A stretch of DNA of 38,358 nt. It comes from an uncultured Christensenella sp. (GTDB lineage Bacteria; Bacillota; Clostridia; Christensenellales; UBA1242). Positions 15,803 to 24,248 of this stretch are shown piece after piece. The notes below the pieces were generated by a model. It did not search any database. It saw only the letters and a program-made list of their open reading frames with translations, and was not told the DNA's origin. A program made the translations under genes and the position numbers. The DNA lies in NCBI GenBank assembly GCA_949293905.1, contig CASFFG010000002.1, positions 76,153 through 114,510 on the forward strand, read 5' to 3'. The first letter of the stretch is position 1, and each line of letters starts with the position of its first letter.

Positions 15803-15846
15803 CTCCTAAGGGCTAGTCGGCGGTTCGAGTCCGTCTGGGAACACCA
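15803..15846 (+). pseudogene. 3' half of host tRNA-Arg(CCU) with right attachment core
   Basis: The core CTCCTAA (15803-15809) is followed by the 3' anticodon stem GGGCT (15810-15814), variable loop AGTC, T arm GGCGG/CCGTC with loop TTCGAGT, acceptor strand TGGGAAC (15836-15842) and ACCA. All pair with, or complete, the half at 11495-11532. Upstream bases (AAAATAATT) belong to the element and cannot form a tRNA 5' half, so this piece is silent while the element is integrated. Confidence 0.85.
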
Positions 15847-16180
15847 ACCTATAATAAACAAAAAAATAATAACTAAAAAGGCAAAAAGTTTAAGCTAGCA
15901 CTACTTATTGTAGTCGATAGTTCAGTTCATTTCATTTTTATTTATAATTCAATCATTATAACAAGTGTACTAATGGTACTAAAAATTCTATTTTTCAAAG
16001 TTATCAATTAATAATTTTTTGTTATATCAATAAGCAAACAGACTGCTATAACTTTTCCAATAATAGACTGAAAGTCGGTAAAATAGGCACTTTGTTTTGT
16101 ACAAAACATAAAATATATATCGCATATTGGCAAATTGAATAATGTTTTGTAAAAAATTATAAAATATTGTATAAAAATAC
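15847..16180. other. Gene-free stretch after the tRNA 3' half
   Basis: About 330 AT-rich bases with no convincing coding frame. A short hairpin ACTAC/GTAGT lies at 15902-15916. Nothing else is recognised. Confidence 0.4.
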
Positions 16181-16209
16181 TTTACTAATTTCTTACTATA
16201 ATGTATAAT
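16181..16209 (+). promoter_or_regulatory. SigA-type promoter of the Fic-like gene
   Basis: TTTACT (16181-16186), 17-base spacer, perfect TATAAT (16204-16209). The ribosome site AGGAGAT (16223-16229) and ATG (16234) follow. Confidence 0.7.
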
Positions 16210-16233
16210 TATTTCTATCATTAGGAGATAATT

Positions 16234-17112
16234 ATGCGAATTAATAAATCTAAATTATACGCTCTTATGAGAGTTCGAAATTACACTATAGATAATCTTG
16301 CACGAGCCGTTGGTCAAACTCCACCTAAATTTAAAGAAAATATTAGTATAGGAGCATTAAGCAAAGATATTTACGAAAAGATATGTGATTTGCTAGTTTG
16401 CGGTAAAGATGAATTGTTAGTAGAAAATAAACTACTTTCTACACTGCGCAACGAAAAGGAAGAATGTATTGAATTTGGTATTTACGAATCTACTCAAATA
16501 CTATTCGCTTCTATTGATTTTAGTAATGAAAAATACGGTTTAAATTATCAACATATAAAACACATCTATGAGACAAATAATATCGCCACCCTACCCATAA
16601 CTACAACCATAGATACTTTAATAGAATTAAAAAATCATTTCAAATGTGTCGACTACATTCTAGATACTGCAGAAGTTGAATTAACTGAAAATTATATTAA
16701 ACATCTTCATGAAATTCTACTTGAAAGCAGTTACAGTGGCGATAATATTATAGGCGAATATAAATTATATGACCAAACTAAGACTCCTATACAAGATGAT
16801 TTAAACGGCAGAATGAACGAACTGATAACAAATTACAATAATTTAGAATACAAAAATTTAACCGCAATTATAACTTTGATTTATTATTTTAGAGAAATAT
16901 CTCCTTTCGATAGAAAAAATAAAACAGTTTCGCAATTAATAGCATTAAAGGAATGCCTAAAACATAATATTATCCCGTTCTATGTCGATGAAAATATCGA
17001 AAATAAAGGGATTCAAATTTTAGAAAAAGATGCATTAGATAATTTCAAAGTCAACGTGTGCCTACCAGCACAAACACAGTATGCCAAATTATTAAAGCAA
17101 TATAAAATATAA
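16234..17112 (+). CDS. HTH protein with degenerate Fic domain
   Basis: The 292-residue protein has an N-terminal Cro/C1-like helix-turn-helix (about residues 3-65: SKLYALMRVRNYTIDNLARA onward) and a Fic-like C-terminal half. The Fic pattern is clear: LTENYIKHLHEIL, IIGEYKLYD, a helical stretch, then FREISPF and the following helix SQLIALKECLKHNIIPFYVD. Active Fic enzymes need HPFxxGNGR to transfer AMP or other phosphate-linked groups. Here residues 223-231 are SPFDRKNKT: the catalytic His is Ser, both Gly are Lys and the final Arg is Thr. It is therefore predicted inactive as an AMP transferase, and may act as a regulator or binding module. It lies just outside the integrated element and has its own promoter and terminator. 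Confidence 0.8.
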   Translation: MRINKSKLYALMRVRNYTIDNLARAVGQTPPKFKENISIGALSKDIYEKICDLLVCGKDELLVENKLLSTLRNEKEECIEFGIYESTQILFASIDFSNEKYGLNYQHIKHIYETNNIATLPITTTIDTLIELKNHFKCVDYILDTAEVELTENYIKHLHEILLESSYSGDNIIGEYKLYDQTKTPIQDDLNGRMNELITNYNNLEYKNLTAIITLIYYFREISPFDRKNKTVSQLIALKECLKHNIIPFYVDENIENKGIQILEKDALDNFKVNVCLPAQTQYAKLLKQYKI

Positions 17113-17127
17113 TTGTTAAATAAAAAT

Positions 17128-17156
17128 AACTGCTGTAATCTAATGCAGTTTTTTAT
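17128..17156 (+). terminator. Terminator of the Fic-like gene
   Basis: AACTGC (17128-17133) pairs with GCAGTT (17145-17150), followed by a T-rich tract. Confidence 0.7.
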
Positions 17157-17177
17157 TTTAAAATTCAAGATCTTTCC

Positions 17178-17206
17178 GCATAAAATCAATGTAAAGACGA
17201 ATACTA
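17178..17206 (+). promoter_or_regulatory. Possible sigma-G/F-type promoter of spoVT
   Basis: GCATA (17178-17182) fits the -35 pattern GHATR. AATACTA (17200-17206) differs by one base from the -10 pattern CATWHTA. The spacer is 17, one shorter than usual. spoVT is sigma-G controlled in Bacillus. Confidence 0.5.
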
Positions 17207-17221
17207 GTTTTAGGAGAATTT

Positions 17222-17758
17222 ATGGAAGGAAAAGGAATAGTTAGACGCGTAGATGAACTTGGTCGAATAGTCCTACCGCGCGAAATGAGAAAAATGTTAA
17301 ATGTGCGCGTGGGAAGTAAACTTGAAATAGGTATAGTTGACGGAAACAAATTTTTACTTACAAAATATAGCGACATGGCAAGTCTTAAAGAATACAGTGA
17401 TGCCGTGGCGAGTGCTATTTCGGTCAGCATTGAGCACGATGTTCTTATTTCGGATATGGAAAAGATTTTGTCGTCGAACAAGAAAAAATATATCAACAAA
17501 AATTTAAGCGAAGAGGTCCAAGAACTAATTTATAACAAGGAAATTATTATAAAAAAACAGGCGGACGGAAGCGAAATGTTAAAATTTTTTAATGATATAT
17601 CTATCGATTTTTCGTGTCAACTTATTGTACCCATTGTAAAAGATGGAGACGCAATCGGCGCAATAATTATACTTGCTATTGAAAACAAATGTTTTGACGA
17701 CAGTAGTGTAAAAGTATGTAAAGCGTTCAGTAAATATTTAAGCGACCAAATTTCATAA
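17222..17758 (+). CDS. spoVT: Stage V sporulation protein T (AbrB-type regulator)
   Basis: At 178 residues it has exactly the Bacillus SpoVT length. The N-terminal AbrB swapped-hairpin domain (GIVRRVDELGRIVLPREMRK then GSKLEIGI) binds DNA. The C-terminal two-thirds is GAF-like, ending in VPIVKDGDAIGAIIIL and a last helix. SpoVT modulates late forespore (sigma-G) gene expression in spore formers. AGGAGA lies upstream of the ATG, and a sigma-G-like promoter can be seen. Together with yabP, yabQ and spoVB it indicates a true spore-forming lineage. Confidence 0.93.
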   Translation: MEGKGIVRRVDELGRIVLPREMRKMLNVRVGSKLEIGIVDGNKFLLTKYSDMASLKEYSDAVASAISVSIEHDVLISDMEKILSSNKKKYINKNLSEEVQELIYNKEIIIKKQADGSEMLKFFNDISIDFSCQLIVPIVKDGDAIGAIIILAIENKCFDDSSVKVCKAFSKYLSDQIS

Positions 17759-17770
17759 ATAAAAAATCAT

Positions 17771-17798
17771 TTGACATGAGTTATATGCATATGATAAT
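17771..17798 (+). promoter_or_regulatory. SigA-type promoter of the small membrane protein gene
   Basis: Perfect TTGACA (17771-17776), 16-base spacer, GATAAT (17793-17798), then AGGAGAT before the ATG at 17821. Confidence 0.7.
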
Positions 17799-17820
17799 AT
17801 GATTTATAGGAGATAATTTT

Positions 17821-18270
17821 ATGAAAACGAAAAGCGTTTCTGGTTGTGTCTTAGGTATCCTTGGTGGAGTCGTTCTAGGCTTTACCGCATACGGAGCGCT
17901 TGCTCTTACTGCTATTATTCTTGCACTCTTAGCCGTTGCTGAAGGTAGTTTTCAAGGTAATTTTATTGGCATCTGTTCAATAATCTCGCTTGTGGGAGCG
18001 GTTGTCTCGGTAATTGGCGGGTTCGTATGTTTAGGGCACGCAAAAGCGGGCGGAATAATTTTACTCATTGCGTCTGCACTTTGCCTAATCATGCCAATTT
18101 CATTAATAGTATTTTCGTTTACTCTTGAAGTATCTGTAGAATTATATTTATTAATTGGCATATGGATACTGCTTATCCTTATGCCACTGATTGGCGGAAT
18201 AAAGGCGATTAAGAAAAAGACCGCACAAAATAACAACATAGTGGAGATTACTCCTACAAATAATAATTAA
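17821..18270 (+). CDS. Small four-helix membrane protein, DUF4064-like
   Basis: The 149-residue protein has four hydrophobic segments (about residues 8-40, 49-68, 72-97 and 103-125), Gly/Ala-rich at the start, and a short Asn/Thr-rich cytoplasmic tail. The layout resembles small DUF4064-type Gram-positive membrane proteins, but no diagnostic residues are seen. It has its own strong promoter and terminator and so is a single-gene unit. Function unknown. Confidence 0.75.
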   Translation: MKTKSVSGCVLGILGGVVLGFTAYGALALTAIILALLAVAEGSFQGNFIGICSIISLVGAVVSVIGGFVCLGHAKAGGIILLIASALCLIMPISLIVFSFTLEVSVELYLLIGIWILLILMPLIGGIKAIKKKTAQNNNIVEITPTNNN

Positions 18271-18277
18271 AAATTAG

Positions 18278-18310
18278 AGAAAATACTATTTTTAGTATTT
18301 TCTTTTTTTT
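18278..18310 (+). terminator. Strong terminator of the small membrane protein gene
   Basis: A perfect 11-bp stem, AGAAAATACTA (18278-18288) with TAGTATTTTCT (18293-18303), TTTT loop, then seven T. Confidence 0.85.
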
Positions 18311-18464
18311 AATATTTTTATGATTTTTACTATTTTTTAATCTTAAAACTCGTATTTGAAATACCCTGAACTTCATCATATGGAATACTTATCAATAAAA
18401 ATTTGTAAATAAAAATGTTAAATAATAAAACTTAAACGAATTTGATTTACAATATCTATAATCT

Positions 18465-18492
18465 ATAAAAAAGAAGCGGACAAATTGTCCAC
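18465..18492 (-). terminator. Terminator of the VirB4 gene
   Basis: On the minus strand GTGGAC/GTCCGC (18487-18492 with 18476-18481) forms a stem with a 5-base loop, followed by TTC and six T. It lies 10 bases after the stop. Confidence 0.75.
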
Positions 18493-18501
18493 TCCCATCT
18501 T

Positions 18502-21252
18502 TTATCTTCGCGGGCCTTCACCCATAATGTATTGAACATTCGGGTAAGCGATAATGTCGACAAACGACCTATCCATAGGACCTGTTATGAAGAACACTCT
18601 ACCACGCGGCGCGGTAACGATACCTTCCTGTTCTCGCGCGTTAATTCCGCCCGCAGACTTATATAGTTCGAGCAAGTCCGCCATATCGTTAGGGGCAAGT
18701 TGCAGAATCATACTGTACTGACATGCGTTAATAATTGCCGCCGACCTACGCTGGATTTCAGGTGTTCCTAAGAAGTCCTTAATGTTCTGCGTAATAACTA
18801 TCTGCATACCCTGATATTTACGAATACGCTTAGCCATTTCAGCCATGAAGTTAAGTGCAACTGGGCTGTCTGGGTCAATGAACATGTGCGCCTCGTCGAC
18901 CGCAATTACGATTTGACGCTTAATATCATTACCGGTACGCTGATAGTACTGCTCGTTAAATCGCTTATTGTTGATAATTTCGTTGTTAAGGTATTTAAAG
19001 ACCAGTAACATTTGCGCATTTGCAAGTTTATTATTCTTACTAGCGAATAGTGTCTGGAAGTTAAATGTAATTAAGTTTTCGTCCGTTAAAATCGAAGTTG
19101 GACCATTCCACAAATCCGAATTTCGACCACCTGTCGCAAATTTCTGGATATATGTTTCAAGAATTAATAGGTTGTTACGATAGAACGCATCTTTTTCTTT
19201 CTTTAATTTTTCCTTAATTAATGCGAACAAATCATCGAAAATAGGGTAATCTTCCGCCTTCAATTTACCGATATTTGTCTTTTCATTAATACCTTTTTTG
19301 TTATAAAGTTCAACGATAATTGTATTCAATGTTTCAAATGCGTCCGAACTGATACCTTCTAGAATCGCACGGAAGAACTGCTCTAAGAATTGCAAGTGTG
19401 TAAAGAAGGTCTTATTCCCCGTTTGCTGAACTATATCGTCAACAGCCACATCATCAATATTATCATCAGTATTCACCGAATCCAAGTCCTCAAGCGACGC
19501 CATTATGTGGAACGGATTTAATATTCCTGATTTATTAGTACCCACATCGATAACCTTTCCGCCGAGATTTCTCGTCATGACATCATATTCTTGCTCTGGG
19601 TCGAGAATAAACATCTTAGTTCTGTCTGCTGCAAGGTTAGTCAAAATCATTTTTGTCGCGTAAGATTTACCCGAACCAGATTTACCAATAACCATCATGT
19701 TAGAGTTAATACGACCTTTTTTCGCATCACGCGTAAAGAAATCAATAAAGACTGGGTATCCACTCGCAGTAGAACGCCCAATTGTAAACCCCGCAGGGTC
19801 TTGCATAATAGAGTCCACCATAGGGAAAGATGCCGCAATAGTGGTAGACGGCATACTACGATAGAAAGGTTTTAAGGTGTCTAGCCTATTCACGCTCGAC
19901 GAAATGAACGCGTCCACCTGTCTACCGAACAAGTCCGAATATTTAAAGCCGTACTGCTTCAAAACATTACGAACTTCTTTTCGTTTATCATTTTCAACTC
20001 GCAGATGAATAGAAATATCGTATAACTGCTCGTTGTTCGTCTTTAAGTCACGGAGAAGGGTTTGCAATGATTCAATATCCGCTTCTCTCTCAATAATCTC
20101 ACTTGAACGGAAGGTTCTATCGAGTTTAGACTCTTTTTCCATAACCGCTCTATCAATCATTTTTTCGCCCTTTTCCTTATCCACGGGCATTATATTCATA
20201 ATAGTACGCGTACCTTCCTGTCCAAATAACGGATATGCCCAACCATTGCCCACCTCAAGCGGATAGTTTGAGATAACCATTTGCTTATATTCGCGTTTAT
20301 CTATCTCAACGCGGGCAACTTTAAAGTTCACTCTATTAGGCATAACCCAATTTGCAATTTGGTTAGGGGCAAGCCCGCTAATTTCTTGCTCGCTATATAC
20401 CGACTGATAGTTAGATTTAAGGAAACTGATTAAATCATCTTCGGTCAAAATCTCAGCCGAGATTGTGTACTGACCGGTAGCCAAATCGTTACATATACCT
20501 ATACAAGTCTCTTCCAAGTTGACTTTATCTTCGCCATAGATTACTAAATAGTAATGGTCCTGCAAAATCGGTTCAGCACGAATAGCGTTATTTAATCTTT
20601 CCACTCGCTCCCTAAATATTATTGAGCGGGCGTCCATTTCCGCGTCTGTATATTGACCTTGCTCATAAAGTTCATTTAACAATTCAAATTTCTTATCGTC
20701 ATTTTTAAGGAATATATCAAATCTCATCGGCTTAACATTTTTTATTAGACTCGCGCGCTGATATTGTGATATACGCTTCAATGCCCTACTGAATGTCAAG
20801 ATTAGTGAGTCTTGCGCGGGCTCTTGCATAAGGTCGAGCGCAACGGGGTGTATTTCAATCACCATACCCGCATAATCACCAAAGTTGATATATTTACCTA
20901 CTTCAATGTTGAAGAACGGAGTAAGTTTTTCAATAGATTTCGATCTCCCGCGCTTAGAGTTCGGTGCGATTTTAATGTACTTCTTAGGGAAGGCAGAGAA
21001 ACGAAGTATAAGTCCTATCGAGCCATATAATCTCAAACCTTCGTCAATAGGAAGATACATTGCAACCACTATCGCCAGCCAACCGATTAACGCATACCAG
21101 CGATAGTCAACGCCATTAATTCTAAATAAGTTACTCGCGATAATTACGATAGCAAAGATTAAGCAGATAATCGCAAGTATGATATCTCCAAATGTAATGT
21201 TTTTAAAGAATTCAGTTTTTACCCGAGTCTTTCCCGGAATATATCTAATCAT
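18502..21252 (-). CDS. VirB4/TraE-type secretion ATPase with fused PrgI-like N-terminus
   Basis: The 916-residue protein has two hydrophobic helices near residues 24-44 and 51-69 followed by FSAFPKKY. This is the layout of PrgI, a small membrane partner normally encoded by a separate gene, here fused to VirB4. The ATPase core has Walker A in VIGKSGSGKSYATK (about 520-527), FILDPEQEYD, and Walker B in IVIAVDEAHMFID (about 780). VirB4 proteins power assembly of type IV secretion systems; this form resembles those of Gram-positive and mycoplasma ICEs. AAAGGGG precedes the ATG. It lies 144 bases downstream of the VirB6-like gene, probably in the same transcript. Confidence 0.9.
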   Translation of the reverse strand: MIRYIPGKTRVKTEFFKNITFGDIILAIICLIFAIVIIASNLFRINGVDYRWYALIGWLAIVVAMYLPIDEGLRLYGSIGLILRFSAFPKKYIKIAPNSKRGRSKSIEKLTPFFNIEVGKYINFGDYAGMVIEIHPVALDLMQEPAQDSLILTFSRALKRISQYQRASLIKNVKPMRFDIFLKNDDKKFELLNELYEQGQYTDAEMDARSIIFRERVERLNNAIRAEPILQDHYYLVIYGEDKVNLEETCIGICNDLATGQYTISAEILTEDDLISFLKSNYQSVYSEQEISGLAPNQIANWVMPNRVNFKVARVEIDKREYKQMVISNYPLEVGNGWAYPLFGQEGTRTIMNIMPVDKEKGEKMIDRAVMEKESKLDRTFRSSEIIEREADIESLQTLLRDLKTNNEQLYDISIHLRVENDKRKEVRNVLKQYGFKYSDLFGRQVDAFISSSVNRLDTLKPFYRSMPSTTIAASFPMVDSIMQDPAGFTIGRSTASGYPVFIDFFTRDAKKGRINSNMMVIGKSGSGKSYATKMILTNLAADRTKMFILDPEQEYDVMTRNLGGKVIDVGTNKSGILNPFHIMASLEDLDSVNTDDNIDDVAVDDIVQQTGNKTFFTHLQFLEQFFRAILEGISSDAFETLNTIIVELYNKKGINEKTNIGKLKAEDYPIFDDLFALIKEKLKKEKDAFYRNNLLILETYIQKFATGGRNSDLWNGPTSILTDENLITFNFQTLFASKNNKLANAQMLLVFKYLNNEIINNKRFNEQYYQRTGNDIKRQIVIAVDEAHMFIDPDSPVALNFMAEMAKRIRKYQGMQIVITQNIKDFLGTPEIQRRSAAIINACQYSMILQLAPNDMADLLELYKSAGGINAREQEGIVTAPRGRVFFITGPMDRSFVDIIAYPNVQYIMGEGPRR

Positions 21253-21396
21253 TTTACCCCTTTTTGTTCAATTTCGATTGTTCGTAGTGTTTTACTATCA
21301 ATTTATCTTTTGTCTATATTTTCACTTTTTACCGTAATATTCATTAATTAATTATAGTGAGCATCAATCTAGATTTAATATTTACTTGTTTTAAGA

Positions 21397-23637
21397 TTAT
21401 TTCTTATCACCTTTTTCACTACGCTTAATTTCTTTTTGAATATCATCTAATTTGTCTCTTATAGTTTTTGCCATGCTCTCATTCGCGTTCTTAGTAACTG
21501 TTTTTAATGTTTCAATTTGTACATTCGCTTTATTAATATTATCCGTGATAGCAGTAGTATCATTACCAGATAGTGAACTTTGTAGGTCACTAATTGATTT
21601 AACTATCTGTGTAACATTTAGCCCTGAGCCTTTTCCTCCATTCATTTCATTCGCAATACCATCGAGTTTCTTTGTTTGTTTTATTAAAGCATCACTTCTA
21701 TCCTTAGTACTTTGCATTAATTGCACATATCTATCAGCAGTATTGTTATACTCTTGCATTCTTGCAATTTCTGTGTCAGTCTTTCCTTTCATGTCTGCTG
21801 CAGAATATCTAGTACCATTATTTATCATATTTTCAAAATCTGTATCACCACTATAAGTCTTCTTTATTCTGTTTAGTTCTTCAACCTCACGCTGATAAGT
21901 TTTGTTTTCACTATCAAATTCTTTCTTAGTGTCTTTATAACTTTTGTATTTATCTGCATCTAAGCCTGTGACTTTTAAAACCTTGTCCTGGACTCCCAAT
22001 TTTTCGATTTTATCTATTAATTTGTCAAAATTTTTGTTGAGTCCTTCTAATTCACTTTGTTCACCCGGTCTAAGGTAATCTTTCGACATGAGTTCTTCTC
22101 TTCTTGGCATTAGCGCTGTTAATTCCTTAAATGTGTTATTTATTTCTTCCTTTGCTGCTCTTTTTCTAAATTCGCTATCTGCTTTGTTATAACCTTCGTC
22201 TGTAGAATCTTTATATTTGTCTTTATCAATACCTGTTAAGAATTTTAGTCCTTTATTAGCGTTCTTTTTACCAAAATCGGCTAGGTCTTTTAACTCCTGT
22301 CTTCTAAGTTCCTTTCTCGCTTCTTCCTGTGTCATTGCTCCACTCTTAACTTGCTCATCAAAGAACTTTTGTCTGCCATATTGTCTCTTCGTCCAAGCAA
22401 ATGCACCGCTAACTTTTGCCCCTGCCTTATCTCTCACACCTTTAACTCTATCTTTAACACTGCTCCATAGTCCTTTACCGTCGTTCATAGCATCATTTGC
22501 ACCTATGTAGCCATTAATTAGTGACACAAAATCTTTAACAACATAAAGTCCTGCAATAGTGAGCAATAGCGAAATAATACCTAATGAATTAACAAAATTT
22601 GCGCTTGTCCCAGGCATTGTCGCAGACGATAATTCTATGTTTTGAATCAGCGGAGCAATACTGAAAAACAAATTCATTCCTGCAACTGCACCATAAGCGC
22701 TGATTGTGTTTGAAATAAATTGCTTTTTCCAGCCACCAACAGCCGTTCCACCATCAAGCGGATACATCGCACAAAGTACCGGACTCACTACGTAAAGGAA
22801 TACCAGCATAAACAGACGCTTAATCATTCCAAAAGTGAGCCAGAACATACAATAAAGTATAAATATTCCACCGCCCGCAAGGAGAATATAGTTTATGCTC
22901 ATCAACTCATAAAATGGGTCTACTTCCCAATACCAAGTCAAATTTTGACTTGGTTGAGAATATGCCTTATCAATCATCTCGGCATAGTACTCATAATCTC
23001 CATCGCCGTTCGCGTCACCGCTATACGCCCTGATTGTAATTCCATTCGCGCTACATTTCGCAGCGATTTGATTATATTCGCTTTCGTTGATAATAAAATT
23101 GCCGTCGCCAAAAGTACCATTTCGTATTCTATTCGCGTTATACGCCGATGTGGTAAACAGTTGCCTGCTCATACTGATTGAATCAGCAGTACTAGTCGCG
23201 CCGTCGATAGCGTTTAGAAGGATATTCCCTAGCCAAACTCCTAATAAACAGCAGGCTGGCAAGAAGATAAAGTTAGCAAGACCTTTAATCGCATTTCCTA
23301 CAATCTCTTTCCAATTTTTAGGTTGAGAAGAATAAATGTTTTTGATAAACGCCATTGCAGTAAATATGATAACTAAGAAAAGAGCGAGTGTTGAAATGGA
23401 AATTAAAATGTTTCTAACGATAGATGTATTTAATAAATAGTACACCAAACCGGTGTCATTTTCTAAACCAGAGTTTCCCGCACCAATGGTTGTACCATTA
23501 ATAACTACACTTCCCGTTCCCGCGAAAGTCGTAAATAACCCTTCCACTACATCTATAAGAGTAAAAATAATAGTAAACATAGGGTAAATAACTGTTCCTA
23601 TCGCGTTTAAAATAGTGTCGACTATAGATATAGACAT
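21397..23637 (-). CDS. VirB6/TrbL-like polytopic membrane protein of the secretion system
   Basis: The 746-residue protein has an N-terminal membrane half with about six to seven helices (for example near 74-96, 108-140, 250-300, 312-333 and 350-378). The second half (from about 385) is soluble, charged, rich in Lys, Glu and Asp, with long coiled-coil-like stretches. This two-part form matches the VirB6-like proteins of Gram-positive and mycoplasma conjugation loci (Mbov_0396-like). They form part of the inner-membrane channel. AAGGAGA precedes the ATG at 23637 and a good promoter lies upstream. It is followed by virB4 in the same direction. Confidence 0.8.
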   Translation of the reverse strand: MSISIVDTILNAIGTVIYPMFTIIFTLIDVVEGLFTTFAGTGSVVINGTTIGAGNSGLENDTGLVYYLLNTSIVRNILISISTLALFLVIIFTAMAFIKNIYSSQPKNWKEIVGNAIKGLANFIFLPACCLLGVWLGNILLNAIDGATSTADSISMSRQLFTTSAYNANRIRNGTFGDGNFIINESEYNQIAAKCSANGITIRAYSGDANGDGDYEYYAEMIDKAYSQPSQNLTWYWEVDPFYELMSINYILLAGGGIFILYCMFWLTFGMIKRLFMLVFLYVVSPVLCAMYPLDGGTAVGGWKKQFISNTISAYGAVAGMNLFFSIAPLIQNIELSSATMPGTSANFVNSLGIISLLLTIAGLYVVKDFVSLINGYIGANDAMNDGKGLWSSVKDRVKGVRDKAGAKVSGAFAWTKRQYGRQKFFDEQVKSGAMTQEEARKELRRQELKDLADFGKKNANKGLKFLTGIDKDKYKDSTDEGYNKADSEFRKRAAKEEINNTFKELTALMPRREELMSKDYLRPGEQSELEGLNKNFDKLIDKIEKLGVQDKVLKVTGLDADKYKSYKDTKKEFDSENKTYQREVEELNRIKKTYSGDTDFENMINNGTRYSAADMKGKTDTEIARMQEYNNTADRYVQLMQSTKDRSDALIKQTKKLDGIANEMNGGKGSGLNVTQIVKSISDLQSSLSGNDTTAITDNINKANVQIETLKTVTKNANESMAKTIRDKLDDIQKEIKRSEKGDKK

Positions 23638-23701
23638 ACATTCTCCTTACCTTAGAATTCAAATTTATTTAGCGAACAAACTAATAAATAAATTTAATTA
23701 T

Positions 23702-23730
23702 ATTATATACTATTGTGACAAATTAATCAA
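23702..23730 (-). promoter_or_regulatory. SigA-type promoter of the VirB6-VirB4 unit
   Basis: On the minus strand TTGATT (23730-23725), 17-base spacer, perfect TATAAT (23707-23702). Confidence 0.7.
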
Positions 23731-24205
23731 TCAATCGACATAAAATTTTCAAATTAAAAAAATTTTATTTTATATTAATCGAACTAATTTCCAACAAATT
23801 ATTTTCTTGTGATAAAATTTTTATTTGTTTTAAACAAAATAATTTCTCAAATTTGTTTACATTTTAGTAGATTTTATTTTGTTTTAATTGGCTGTTTTTA
23901 TGGACTTATATAGAAATAATCTTTTATTTGATTTTTATTGAAATACACAGAAATAAATCTTCAAACAAACAAATCATAGTTATATAAGATTCAATAAAAC
24001 AACTAAAATAAATTCAAAATAAATAATTCGTTTTTAAATAAAAAATTATTAAAAAAATTAAAAAATATTGTTTTTTATTTATTTTTTCAGTGTTTTTTAT
24101 GCATTTTTTATTAATTTTTTAATTTTTAATTATTTTTATCTAAATAAATTATAAAATTTTTCACCGTCAAATATTTGGAAGTCCTAGATAAAAGCGAGTT
24201 TCAAA
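23731..24205. other. Long AT-rich gene-free stretch in the secretion locus
   Basis: About 475 bases of very AT-rich sequence with many A/T homopolymer runs and no coding frame with a ribosome site. I see no clear repeat or origin. It separates the VirB6 promoter from the terminator of the next upstream unit. Confidence 0.4.
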
Positions 24206-24238
24206 TGAAAAAGTGACCCATATACGAGTCACTTAAAA
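24206..24238 (-). terminator. Terminator of the one-span exported protein gene
   Basis: AAGTGAC (24211-24217) pairs with GTCACTT (24228-24234); a T-run follows on the minus strand. It lies 15 bases after the stop. Confidence 0.8.
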
Positions 24239-24248
24239 TTTCATATTT

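Larger units (their letters stand above)
11526..15809. mobile_element. Integrative element inserted in the anticodon loop of tRNA-Arg(CCU)
   Basis: The two 7-base cores CTCCTAA (11526-11532 and 15803-15809) bound an element of 4277 bp from core to core. It holds its own tRNA-Arg, a membrane Ymh-domain protein, a tyrosine integrase, an excisionase, a small Gly-rich protein, an XRE regulator and a 141-residue unknown. The target site has arms AGCCC/GGGCT (the tRNA anticodon stem) around the core. Joining the element's ends gives an inferred circular site with arms ATAAT/ATTAT offset by one base from the core. This is the usual symmetry of a tyrosine-recombinase crossover site. There are no transfer or capsid genes, so it must be mobilised in trans or spread as a satellite. 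Confidence 0.88.

Noticed and set aside
11495..15846. Two separated tRNA halves read as a natural split (trans-spliced) tRNA
   Set aside because: Trans-spliced tRNA genes are archaeal. Here the halves flank an integrase-bearing element with matching 7-base cores, so disruption by integration is the direct explanation.
16027..16221. 64-residue frame on the minus strand before the Fic-like gene
   Set aside because: It is Tyr/Phe-rich, has no ribosome site and overlaps the promoter of the Fic-like gene.
18968..21106. Several open frames on the plus strand within the VirB4 gene
   Set aside because: They lie opposite a conserved ATPase gene, lack ribosome sites and have no protein-like pattern; they are antisense shadows. 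The same applies to plus-strand frames opposite VirB6, SpoVB and U32.
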